64,000 nt of DNA, taken from positions 7,688,001 through 7,752,000 of the forward strand of contig CM082597.2 of NCBI GenBank assembly GCA_040954595.2, read 5' to 3'. This stretch comes from Balanoglossus misakiensis (taxonomy: Eukaryota > Hemichordata). Under the pieces are notes generated by a model. That model was given only the letters and a program-made list of their open reading frames with translations. It was not told where the DNA came from and did not search any database. Below, one piece after another: positions 10,711 through 23,215 of the stretch (positions are counted from its first letter, which is position 1; each line of letters opens with the position of its first letter). Both the position numbers and the translations under genes were made by a program.

Positions 10711-12600
10711 ATTGATGAAGCCATCTTCCGCCATTTCTACCAGTTTTATTTGGCAAAGAAACAACAACAACCGCGCCAGTTGTGCATATTTTTTCCCTGA
10801 ATAACTTAACTGAAACGTAAGAAATATGTAAATAAACTAAACTGAACTTTTCCTTTAAGAAGAAATAAACCTCAGAAATCACAAGTAATCACGACCATCA
10901 CCAAAAACTACATATACGATTATTTGTACATGTATCCTAATACGGACCACAGAAATGGTAAATAAACAATAACAGGTAAAGAAAATGGTTCATATTCTCT
11001 CTGTATCTTGGTTAGAATTCTTAAAGCCCCAGTATTTCTGGTGTGTATCCATTTGTCATCATCGAAAAATGCCCGTTTTTCCCGTACATTCATCATGGAA
11101 TACTACATAATGAAGATAGAAGAAAGGTTTGGGCAACTGTAGCTACATGCAAGCTGTAAATATTGCCCGTAACACTTGAAATGATGCGCGGGTTTGTTTA
11201 CAACGGAAATGTTGTACATGTCGATCAGCAAACGTGCCACTTTGACATTTGATGGTCAGACCATTTTCGGATTTGATCTGGTTCCATCGACTGATTTCTC
11301 CCATAAAGTTATCTTCCCAAAATTTCGCCGAATTAGTGCGCATTTCTTCGCTGAGTCGCTTGATTTGGGGCGACCAAACCTCTTCCGCATAAATTCACAT
11401 TGGAGTGCGCATGCGCACTAGTCACGTGTGTCAACAGAGCCTGACTTTCTGTCCGGACAGAAAGTCATTCTTCACTCGTTATATTGTAAATTGTATGAGT
11501 TTATGAGCAGAGCAGGGGATGATGACTGTTCGATTCAATTATCATCTACTTTTAGAAATTATAGATGCCGTTTCAAACAAAATTTTGCCCCTACGAGAAA
11601 TACTGAGGCTTTAACCAGAGCATCTCATCAGTTTGCCATGAGAAATTTCGGATGTGTGTAAGCTTTGATATATAGAGTATAGCTGCAATACGGGCCTCTA
11701 TGTGCCGAGTTGGCTGGCCTATAGGGCTACAATTCCTTCCCATAGAAAACGTGGAAATTTTGGCATAGCAGATCTGTTGTGCACAGAAACGGCCGAACTG
11801 GCGGCGAATCTCACCGTACCCCAAGGAAATTTTACTAGAATCTTGCTTCCTGATCATAAAAGATCATATGAACGCAAACCAATAGCTCGATAGCAATACT
11901 TTAGGCTGAAAAAAAATCATAGTTTAACGACTCTGAGTGTAGTTTTTTTCTTCAAACCTACGCCATCTTGAACGTTCAGCAGATCTGCTGTGCAAAATGT
12001 CCACGTTTACTATGGGAAGGAATTGTAGTCCTACAGGCCAGCCAGCAGCATTGGGCGTTTCTTCATCTTGATTATTAAATTTTAGGCCTATTTTCTAATT
12101 ACGAATCCTTCGTCTGACAAATGGCCATTTTGTGGCCATTTTAAATTTCCTTCCGACGAACTTCATTTCAAACAAAGCACTATTTCCGTTTTCCCAATTT
12201 ACCAAAAATCTCGTTATCCTAATGAGGGGGGGGGGGGCTGATAGTATCAATCTTTTGCCTAGGAATGCATGAAATTGTGAAATGTGTTTTGCGAGCAACT
12301 TCTTACCATGGATCATACAATAATTTTTTAGAGAGGACCGAGAAGATGGGAGGGTGAACATGCGTACTTGAATAATATAGCATGCATAGCATAATGACCT
12401 AACCCCTTCTTTATCCTGAACCTTTACCCTACCCTCGTCCGTATTTTTGTCACTGTTTGTATTTCACAAATTTGATGAAATAAACTCTGTCAATCAATGC
12501 AGTTATCGTTTAAACCTCAGCTAATTTGCAGCGCGGCAGGTTTGGTAATTTTGTCAACGCAAAAGTGTATACAGCTACAGACACACATATTCTGCACTGG
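10711..12600. other. Intergenic spacer between convergent genes
   Basis: No exon is supported. A CpG-containing stretch at about 11300-11460 includes GCGCATGCGCAC. The recognisable structure is the inverted repeat at 11707-12047. A G-run sits at about 12226-12237. Confidence 0.5.
11707..12047. mobile_element. Foldback/MITE-like inverted repeat, about 340 bp
   Basis: The left arm (GGCTGGCCTATAGGGCTACA, then ATTCCTTCCCATAG and AACGTGGA) returns on the other strand at 12047 leftwards (GGCTGGCCTGTAGGACTACA, ATTCCTTCCCATAG, AACGTGGA, then GCAGATCT). Arms are about 65 bp with a few mismatches and roughly 210 bp between them. I see no coding and no clear target duplication. Confidence 0.65.
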
Positions 12601-12641
12601 TTCAATATTTAGTTTATTAAACAATAATTGACGTTACAACG

Positions 12642-13262
12642 TGAAATATTAATTTGAAAAAAAAAAATCAGTGAGAAGGTAGAATAAACACAAATGCTAC
12701 AATGATGAAAAACTATAAATCATAATGATCAGTACTAAAGCTACACCCTTTGGTTGTTTTCATTGATGTAAGGGCTGTAATAATCACAATTGTTGTTTTG
12801 TAGCATACTTGAAATATTAATTTGAAAAAAATTCAGTGAGAATGTAGAATAAACACAAATGCTACAATGATAAAAAACTATAAATCATGATGATCTGTAC
12901 TATAGCTACGCACTTTGGTTGTTTCAATTGATGTTACAGCTATAATAATCACAGCAGTTGCTTTATAGCATAGGCCCCTACATGAAAAAGGCCCCTACAT
13001 GAAATATTAATTTGAAATAATTCAGTGAGAATATAGAATAAACACAAATGCTACAATGATGAAAAACTATAAATCATGATGATCTGTACTATAGCTACGC
13101 ACTTTGGTTGTTTCAATTGATGTTACAGCTATAATAATCACAGCAGTTGCTTTATAGCATAGGCCCCTACATGAAATATTATTTTGAAAAAAATCAGTGG
13201 GAATGTAGAATAAACACAAATGCTACAATGATGAATACAATACAAATCATGATGATCAGCAC
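12642..13262. repeat. Four tandem copies of a 170-190 bp unit 3' of the receptor gene
   Basis: GAAATATTAATTTGAAA starts copies at 12642, 12811, 13001 and 13172. Each continues with AATAAACACAAATGCTACAA and CTACGCACTTTGGTTG or a variant. They lie 250-870 bp beyond the receptor stop codon and could fall in its 3' UTR. Confidence 0.85.
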
Positions 13263-13507
13263 AGTGGATGTTTCATAAGTTACCGTTCAAGTCGTTATAT
13301 TTGGACCTCTGTGTTAGCCACAAAACTATATGCAATATTTAATTAACATGTAATTAAAGTAAAACATTTAAGTATTGAAATTGTTATGGCATTATTATCA
13401 TGTATTTAAATACACAGCCAACATTTCTTACATCATCATTTCTTACATCAACATGTCTTTTTGAAATGAGAAGTAGTTCGAATCTCTTCTGACTCTGGTT
13501 ACTTTGT

Positions 13508-14029
13508 TCATGGCTTTTCAACTGATGCAGGGTGATGATTACTCTCTGCTTTCAAGCTGTCGATTAACACCTTAAACATTGATATGTCACGACTGACAAT
13601 TTCAGGCACGTGGCCCGAATCATTTGTGCCGTCGCGTTTGTGTTGGCCTTCCAGGAAGGCGGAGAGTCCTGACAGCTTTAATTCTGTGCAGAGATCGCGT
13701 TGCCTTTTTTGGGTGCCATGTTCACCCGACACATTCACGGGTGCAGTTTGCTCTTCTTCGCCTTCTTTCATTCTTTGCGCGTTTCCACGTGTGTCAAGTT
13801 TGGATCCATCTGACACATTGGGCACTTCACCGACAGGTTCAGCATGTAGGTCTTCTTCGCCTTCTTTCATTCTTTGCGCGTTTCCACGTCCGTCAAGTTT
13901 GGATCCATCTGACACATCAGGCACTTCACCGACTGGTTCAGATATCTCTGCTTCAGAATCGCCTCTTGATTCAGCGGGTATCTTGTTCAGTGTGCCGCCA
14001 GTAAGCAAGAATGCTCCGTTGAAATGTTT
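13508..14029 (-). CDS. Receptor exon 27: cytoplasmic tail with two 33-residue repeats, stop
   Basis: The acceptor TTTTTCAG precedes 14029 in phase 0. The start ([10 protein letters not shown]) follows directly on the kinase-like loop of exon 26, where a DFG segment would lie, but no DFG is present. Two adjacent 99-bp units follow (13841-13939 and 13742-13840), each beginning EPVGEVP and containing [19 protein letters not shown]. They are acidic and probably disordered. The last part ([29 protein letters not shown]) looks helical. No known binding motif is recognised. Confidence 0.75.
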   Translation of the reverse strand, partial: KHFNGAFLLTGGTLNKIPAESRGDSEAEISEPVGEVPDVSDGSKLDGRGNAQRMKEGEEDLHAEPVGEVPNVSDGSKLDTRGNAQRMKEGEEEQTAPVNVSGEHGTQKRQRDLCTELKLSGLSAFLEGQHKRDGTNDSGHVPEIVSRDISMFKVLIDSLKAESNHHPASVEKP

Positions 14030-17000
14030 CTGAAAAAGTAAAAGTGACACAAGCTTGACTTCATTTCTCGATGGAAATCGCTTTTGCGTTACTCGTTTAA
14101 ATATTCTACATATACTAGTTCTACCCTGGTTAGTGGCAACGCTCACTAGTACTAACATCAGTAGTACAGAAAAACAAACCAAGTGTGTCCGATTAATATT
14201 ATGCACATTTCTTTCGAATTCATTATCCTATTAAGCCAATTGCATGACCCCTTACGTGCATCATACATAAGTACATATAGACGAAATTCATATGTTTTCT
14301 TCAAGGATGAATCATAATGATAACATTCAATAGCATAGGAGACTGTTGCAGAGTTGAAGTTCAAACTTGTTAACCCATACCGAAAACGCCTGGATGTAAA
14401 TGTTACTTGGGGACATGAAAGTGGCTTATTTGTCGATTGTGAGGACCATCTGTGTATGGCAACAGACCTTATAAGGTCTGATCAACACATGGTTGATGTC
14501 TACACTTCCATGCAGTAGGCCTGAGTTGTGGATGGCATTTGCAGCTCGAGTGATGTCCTCGATAATCACATCTCGGTCTGTAGCCTCCAAAGGCTTCCCT
14601 TCTGCCAAAAGTCCCCCTTTGTGGGAACCGCTGCGGGAGTGTGTGTCGATGCCAGACCACAAAATCCTCGTGCGTCTCAAGAAGTTCTTCTGTACTTCTT
14701 TGAAAGAATGTCCTTAAAGTGAAACATGGTGAGATTAGAAATGTTAGTCCCAACTTTGTAAGATCAATATATGCTAGGGTGTAAAAGGGGCGTTCATGTA
14801 AAGATTACATTTACTTCGGAACCATGAACCAAAGCACACATAGAGTCACGTCTGCCGAATGACATAAACACCGTTTTAATTTCAACACGATTGGAACTAT
14901 TTTGGGATAATTGCATATCAATAAAATGCGTACAAAACGATTAGTATTCGTTGTACATGGGGAGAATGTGGTATTTCTGTCATTGTTTCACCAAAACAAA
15001 ACAAAATGATAATATGTCGAGTGTGTAGGCTACATGTACTGTGCTGACAGTTTTACAGAGTTATTACCATGCAATTATCCCCAAATAGTTCCAATGGTGT
15101 TTTGCTTGATTTGACTGTCCCCGAATCAACAATATGGGCTTTCAACGGTAACATGGCACCATCTGAATTGTTTGTAATGTTTAATTAGTAGAAGCATGAC
15201 AGTACGAAATCAAAAATCAAACTGAGAAGAAAATGCAGCTTGCCTAGTTCTTCCTTTGTTTCTTCACAATTTTTCTCAAATGGATTTACCCGGCCAACAA
15301 CCAATGGATAGAGTAAAGGGTTTGTGACAGAAGTTAAAGGCAACACGACAACTGCTATCCACGGATAAACTGCATTTGGTATCTGCACCCCAGCCAGACC
15401 GACAAAACTCATGACAATGATGGGTATCCATGACAACATGTTTGTGCTGACAATCATGATAACTTTAGTGACCAACTTGTAAGTGTTATGTTGCTTCCTG
15501 TTTAATGTGCCTGCCATGTCGGGGCGACGTTTAGATCGCCTGACAATGACGTAGTAACAACACGTGATCAGGACAACATAAGACAAGTTCAGGGCAGAAA
15601 ACAGTGCGAAAGAAAACTCCCACCCCACGTGACGATCATGGCTGATAAACACAGGCAGGCAGACACTAATTTGGCCATAGAAAGGCCCCTCGAAATAATC
15701 GACTGGGAGGAACGGCAACAGAATGAAGAGCAAGTTACAAGAAACACCAACTGTAACAAGTATGATAGAATGTTTAAGCGTGAAGCGAACCAGCTTCATC
15801 GGAAATGAAATGGTGACGCAGCGAAGAACTGTCATGGCCGCCACTACGAAAATAGATGTCTGTCTCGACAGGGTTGCCAAAATACCGATGATAGTGCAGA
15901 ACACACTCTGTCGCCAGATGTCATCATGAGTTATGTAGTCGTGTAAGTAAAATGCATCAGCGCTGGCGACAATGATCAAATAAACCCCCATGAGGAAATC
16001 CGTGATAGACAAAACGAGGATGAATAGCGTGTCAGCCTTCATTGATCGCAGATTTCCATCTTTCATTCTCAGTACAACACGTCGAAGATTTAAACTGAAC
16101 GCCGTTAACCCGACGACCCAGGCAATGATTCTGGGAGGCCAGCTATGCAACAGGTCTTCACAGGATGACAAGGCGGATTTTTCAGGTAGGCATTCTGCTA
16201 AGCTACCAACGTCACCTTCGGCAATACAGCACAGTGCGTACACATCACCATGTCTAGATATCAAACGAGATGTCATGCATGTTAGTACTTGCACGCTTCA
16301 GTCTACTACACGTTTAATGTCAAGCAATGTTTACGGTAGATAAACAGAATATAAATCAATAGACTCTGACGTTGACACATAAAACTCAGTCTTTTCTGTT
16401 CTGTTCTCAGATAGGCCTAATCTCGGTGAGCCAAAGTCTCTGCTTTGGGCCCTACACTTGCGCTGGTACAATAGCGTCTGTGGCTGCTAACAATCGCCGA
16501 GGTCAGAAATAATTTCACCCAGTAAGAAGCTGATGTTTCTCCTCCAGAAAATTCCACAGGCTCTCTTTTCCAGGGTGAAGTCTCCGAGCACCCTATCCCT
16601 GTCAGCAGACCCGGGGTGCAGACAATCTTCAAGATGGCTGCTTAAGGAAAACCTCGGTCCTGATTGGCTAGGGCTATTTATGACCTCAAACATGACCCCT
16701 ACATGCACATGTTGCATATCGTGTTCCAATAATTTGACCAATCACACGGCATTGTACATATGAGACATGTAACCACAGTCATGAAGATGCAAAAAGGTAG
16801 TCTATACATGTATCAGGTACTTACAAAATTCTGAGATTTGAAAGTGTCTTGAAAACATTCTTTGTGAAGAACTTTATTCTGTTGTTTCGTATGTCACTGG
16901 AGGTAAAAGACAACAAGTGTTCGTGTCAAATAAGCCCGCACATGTTCAGGTCTTACTCATTGTGATTATTAATTGTTAAGGATATTAAATTAATCATTGG

Positions 17001-20000
17001 TTTACACTTACAGGAGCTGAAGACGAGTAAGGCCATTGAATACTTTATCTCCAAGTGTTTCTATGACATTATTCGGCAAATACCTGTGAAGAATTCCAAA
17101 CCACAACATTAGCGCTGGAGTAAACATGGCACGCAGTGTTATAGTTAAATAAAGGTGGTGTGGGTCAAGCGCAAAGCATCATGGGGGTTCCAACGTGAGT
17201 AACCGTTCATTTGACTTCCGACTCGCCTCGAGTACACACGTTCGCAGCGTCTGGACGATCACTTTCTTTGAACCTTTTACGTAGGATATTTTCGATTTTA
17301 GTGACACCGGACATTTAGTTGTGCACAGATTGGTACCAAGTTCGTTCTCTGGTTTGTTTTGGTGTTCTGCGCACGACTTTTGCGCGTAACAAACTGTCGT
17401 TCAATGGCTTCCTCCACGATCAGTCAACTCCCGCAGCTATGGCTTCAAAGCGACACATAGGCTTAACACCTGTTCAACTGGACGACATTTTACTGCAAAC
17501 GGACAGTAAATACACCAAAATCGCAACCAACAGTGCAGTATCCTCAAAATTATATTAGTTCGAAGTAGGTATACAGACCTACAGTTTTAGGGAGATCACG
17601 ACATTTTAGTTGACTGCAACGTACGACTTTCTTCTATGTCGTATATATGTTCAAATGTTCGGTGTAATAAAATTAATAACACATAATGCTCGGGCAACAT
17701 TATACAAATATTGACTGGCCACTGAGGGCAACAGCATACGTCTGTAACCCAAGGGAGTGTGGTGTCACCTCGCAAAACAGACTGTTTCCAGAGGATGAAG
17801 GCTGAGGTAAACAGTCTGTTTTGGGGGTGACTCAGAGTCCAGAGGGTTGAAAGACGTACAATGTATGCTGTTGCCCGTAACTCATCAGCAGCCATGCATA
17901 AAAAGTCTAAACATACACAAAATGAGCGGGCATCATTTTTCAGAACTGATGCATGGCGGGCAACAGCACAAAAAGACTATGTGACTATCAATTGATGGAT
18001 GAGAACACAGTCTGCATATAAGGTGTGTTACAACACGATTTGAAGCCTGCCCTCGGGCTGGTGCTCTTTGACCATAATATTGATGATACCCTCATCTGAG
18101 GCTCAGGCACGATCAATATTCAGTCTTCAAATCGTGATATTGCCTTCGCCATCATGTGCTATTATTTAATTAATGCTTTGCTACCTTTTTATAACATTTC
18201 CAAGTTAATTGGATATAACATGTATTGATTGCCAGGATCACCCTGAACAGTGGAAACAATGCCTTTGGCGTGTTTATAAACAGAAAAGTCGCCTATGTGC
18301 AGTTCTGACGACCCTTCCCTTTAAACTTGATAAACAATACTTACAGTCTCAATAGGTTTCTCTGCCGTAGGAACATGCCTGTAGGTAATTCGGCTATCTT
18401 GCACCAAGCAAAATCCCTTTGAGAATAAATTATAGTTATTTTAATGTTCTGCAGTTACGTATACTTTTGGGGGATGGGATTTTCATAATATAGAATATTA
18501 AAGGAACACGGTCACCATCAATTTACACCTATCGATAAACGGCAAAATCACGTATCTGAGTGTTCTAAAAAAAACATATGACGGCGCTCTTTTTTTTTCG
18601 CGTGTGCCACCTACTCAGATTTGTGATTGGCTAGATCTCAGTTTGCCATGGTATCCGTAGCTTAATTTCCATAGGTGACCGTATACATTTAAATGTACCG
18701 ACTAGTATGTGAACATTGAAAATGCTAATACATTGATATCGTCCGTTTGCTAGATGACGTGAATGTTCGATTAATTTATTTTCACCATGGGAGTCATTAC
18801 TTACAAAATTCCAACGTAACTGAGGTCATGAAACGGCACCGTTGATATTGCATGTTGTACACCACTGGCATTCCTATTTAAAAGAACATGCATATCAGTT
18901 TAGTATGCAAGATCGCCAGAAACAAAAACCGTTGTGATAAATAGAAAACTAGCTACGTTGAAACTGGGTAAAGCTGCGAAAGGGTGCTTTTAAGGTATAC
19001 AGTCACCTCCAATTTACATATGCCCATATATGGCTAAAATGGCGTATCTGAGTGTTCTAAAGAACATATGGTGGCGCTCTTTTTTCGCGTGTGCCACCCA
19101 CTGAAAATCTTTGATTGGCTAGATCACAATTTGCCATGGTAACTATAGCTAATTCTCCATAGGTGACCGTATACCTGTAATCTGCGATAGAGCTGTGTTA
19201 AGCTGCGTTAATCTGCGAAAGGCTGCGATTCTAACAAAGATGTTCCCATGCAGCCTATACTATTTTTAAGCTATAAATAAGCCACCTGGCAATGATCGAA
19301 TAGACACATATTAATGTTCCGGGACCCAGGCGAACAGTGCTCTACATAAACAACTACCTCAGAAGTGAATCTGGAATGCTCAAAAATGATGACGCATTGT
19401 TCTATAAATAATCTTTGCTTGACGTTGTGTAGTCTCGGTTACCCAGACGCCTTTGCTTCTTCCGATGCTCCCCAGAAAGGGGTCTGGGGAAATAACATTG
19501 AACGGTTTGTAAAACAAAATGGCCGATGTCAGGATTTTGATCATCCGCTGATTGGTTGAGCTATCAGTATGACCCGGGTCACTGCAACTCGACCAAATTG
19601 ACGACATCCAGCAAAACTTCGGCGACATCCATCGATGGAGACCGATTGAACGCTGCAATTGATATTCCTACCTTTGACTTGTATGATATATCATACAAGG
19701 TCAAAGACGCTTCAGTTGCAGCGTTCAATCGGTCTCCATCCATTTTGGTCGAGTTGCAGTGACCCAGGTCATACTGACAGCTCAACCAATCAGCGGATGA
19801 TCAAAATCCTGACATCGGCCATTTTGTTTTACAAACCGTTCAATGGTATTTCCCAAGACCCGTTTCTGGAGAGCATCGGAAGAAGCAAAGGCGTATGGGT
19901 AACCTAGACTAGACGTTGTGAGACGCGTCGCGAACAAATGAATACAAAGAAACCCAAATGTCCTGCAATCGAACTCCAAACGTTCACAAAATTGACACGC

Positions 20001-23000
20001 CTCAATTTTCACCGTAACAAAAGCTGCACATCATAACACAACAAGACAGTTGAACTTACAGGCTGCGCGTGTCGCGTTGAAGTGTAGACAGATGAGTGGC
20101 AGAGGTTGGCGTACATGAAACATCATACCCTGTACAGGAACATCCGATTGGACAGTGGAAGTCTGGCGGGAAATTTAGAAAGTGGTACTATATTCTTCAA
20201 TTTATTTTGCAAGTACACATCAGAAGGGTTAAGTATAAGTCCCAGAAAAAATCTCACATGGTCGACACAATTTCAAGATGGCCGATTTTTGCCATGTTTA
20301 AGGAATAGACGTTCATAAGCTAAAGTGATGATGGGTCATTCTGAAACTTTTTAACAGAAAAAATAACAAAATGTGAAAAATATTCTGTGTATCTAACTTA
20401 CCACAGTACAGTTCATCATCGCCGTCTGGACATTGATAATCACCATCACACAAATTATTAGGGCCGACACACGTATGGTTATTGTCACACTTGTATGAAC
20501 CAGGCGGACAGCTGTGTTGTTCTAATATAACATCAGTACTAAATTAGCGTTATAAGAAGTATCCCAAGATAATGTTTCAAAATGTCCATTATACATTTAA
20601 ATGACAATAGAAAGCAATGTTTTCCCCGGAATATATAACCAATGGCAAAAAAGAATTATATCATGCTACCGTCCGCGATTCTGATTGGACGAGAGCGATG
20701 GTAAAATACTGTTTTACCACTGCTGGCAGTGGTAAAACGGGCCCCTGAACTAGCATGCAGCAGGGAAAATGTGCGGTTAAACCAAAGTCATGTGGGTTTA
20801 AACCAAATAAATAACATAAAACACTTAAATTGACGGACGTTTTATTTTGGAACTGCTCTACTCTGAATATTTTGCACTTTTGTCACTTTTTGTCGCCTGC
20901 TTCATATTCAATGCTCGTAACGTCTTTTTCTGACTGTTTCGTTAAGAAAATGACACTGATATGCCACAAAATCAAATGTTTATATAATATAATAGCAATA
21001 ACCCCCCGCCTCAATCGGGCGGGGGTTATTGCTTAATTCCCACACTGAAGAACGCAATAATCTACATTCTTAAACTGTTCAGTGCAATGAGTTCGCACAA
21101 TTGGTTCGCCATGTATCCATCTAAGACTTCACCCCTCCACCTGAAAAAAACCCTGGCCAGTACCTGTGGCATGATCCCTGCACTTACCACATTGCAATTC
21201 GTCTTCACCGAACTGACAATCTGCACGACCATCGCACATCCTATGTAGCGGTACACAGTAATCATTTGGACACTTGAACGTGAACATTGGGCATGTGAAA
21301 TTTTCTGAGAATACAAGAGCAATTGTGATAGTAACCAGTTGTATATTTATAAATTCATTACTGCCTATAAATGTCTACAAATGGCATGCTGGTTATCAGC
21401 TCATTAATGAAAATGGCTACTTTGAAATTTACTCATTGACTGCGTCTAAATTCACAAAGATTCAACATGTGGTTACCGTATATACTATATTGAAAATTAT
21501 GCTAACGATTAGGCATAATCTTAACATTTATTGCAGTATATCAGTAGTCATTGGCCATGAAAGTATATGTATCCAGCCACATAGCGAAGGTATGGCAAAC
21601 GAGAGGGATCCTCATCACAGTGGCAAAGCTGATGATAACACGTGCTCTCTTTTGCAAATACAGGTGCCGTGATACGCTTATGTAAGCACCCTGTCATCAT
21701 AATGCCACCTACAACCAAGCACGCTGGCGTAAACAGGGGAAATGACCTTACCGCAACCTTCCAAATGGCTGACATCTTGGCAGCCAACAGTGTGACCAAG
21801 GTGATCGACGTCATTAATGCATTCATATCGCTTATCAACACAAATACCCATATGGCACCTTAGCTGATCACTCCTGCATTGACTATGTGTCTCTAACACA
21901 TACAATAGAAAAGGGTAGAGTAAGCAAAACATTGGATTGTCAATGAGCTGTTAAGTAATGGATTTCTGTAGTATGGACATCATAATTATCATGAGCAACG
22001 TGGATTCACACAACTTCACGCCATGTCATAAGTGTATTGAATTTGAAGGCATTTAAATATTCACGCATAAATCCTCTAACAGTTCTACTCATACGCATTC
22101 CTGTAGCAATATATACTGTTATATCCTTCAAGACTTGTACTTGTAAATAAAACTGGTAAATAAAACAGGCATTTTCCATTCTATCTCACAAATGAGACAC
22201 AAGAATAACTGCCGACGGTAATACAATACGTCAGCCATTGATCCCAGATTCCTATTTTGCTATATTTTGTTTACAATCCTTATTTAGAATAAAACCAAAA
22301 CAATTAAGCGCAATCACTCGCATAATATAATAATTGTCTCGAAACAACAATAAGTAGGCATAAAAAAATATCAGCAAAAGGGTTTGTAAAGTGTGCCTAT
22401 GTGCGCCTACCACAACTTATTTCATCAGGAGCAGTGTCTCTTTCACAGTAAACACATTCAGTGAATCCATTACAGCGAAGTTTGTTGGGCAGACATGTTC
22501 CATCTAAACACTCAATGGCGTTACAAATACCTGTCGTGTATAATGGAATTATACATGTAAGAAAACCATGGGGAAACGGCGCATATATGGAAGTATTCTC
22601 TAATAACTGTTTGGATACACCTGTTGCACTTAAAATAGTATGTATCATTATTTGGAACAAATATTTGACCAGTGGGCGTTGCGGAAAGATATGGTGCAAG
22701 ACAAGTGTCATTGTAACAGTGTGTATACCGAGTGTCTGAGGCCCAGTATGGGTGACATCAAGTGTTTCCCGCATAAGGTTGAGAAATTGCAAAAATGAAA
22801 CAAATGATTGTCTCACATTTGAATTCAGACCCTTATGTATACAAAATTGACCTATACGTCATACCCGAGCAAAATATACCGTGCTACCTATATAGACTGT
22901 GTACTTTGAGGTTCAGGTAAAAACAAAAACATACCAATATCAGCACAATCCACCTCGTCACTCCTATCGACACAGTCCTCAACCACGTCACAACGCTGAT

Positions 23001-23183
23001 CAATGTCAATGACCTGTCCATTTGCACATGTAAAAATATCTGAGGCATTTCCATGCGTTGGAAAATCTATTCACAGAAATAAGTATGGTTTTACAAGGGA
23101 ATTGGAATACAAAATAATCCCCACAAGTCTGTCACTAGTACTACTTCTATTCCTACACCACCACCACCACTACCACCACCACC

Positions 23184-23215
<32 letters not shown>

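Noticed and set aside
13584-14033. Plus-strand open frames of 149 and 126 codons
   Set aside because: They are antisense shadows of the receptor's last exon, whose repeat structure keeps all frames open.
16417-16763. Possible extra receptor exon upstream of the 7TM exon
   Set aside because: LRR3 (phase 2) joins directly to the 7TM exon and gives the standard hinge; no acceptor-donor pair in this stretch fits.
17319-17558. Small frame with [16 protein letters not shown]
   Set aside because: Short, unspliced and without homologue I recognise; kept only as a note on the intron.
19556-19785. Overlapping frames on both strands near 19.6 kb
   Set aside because: They arise from the palindrome of the foldback element.
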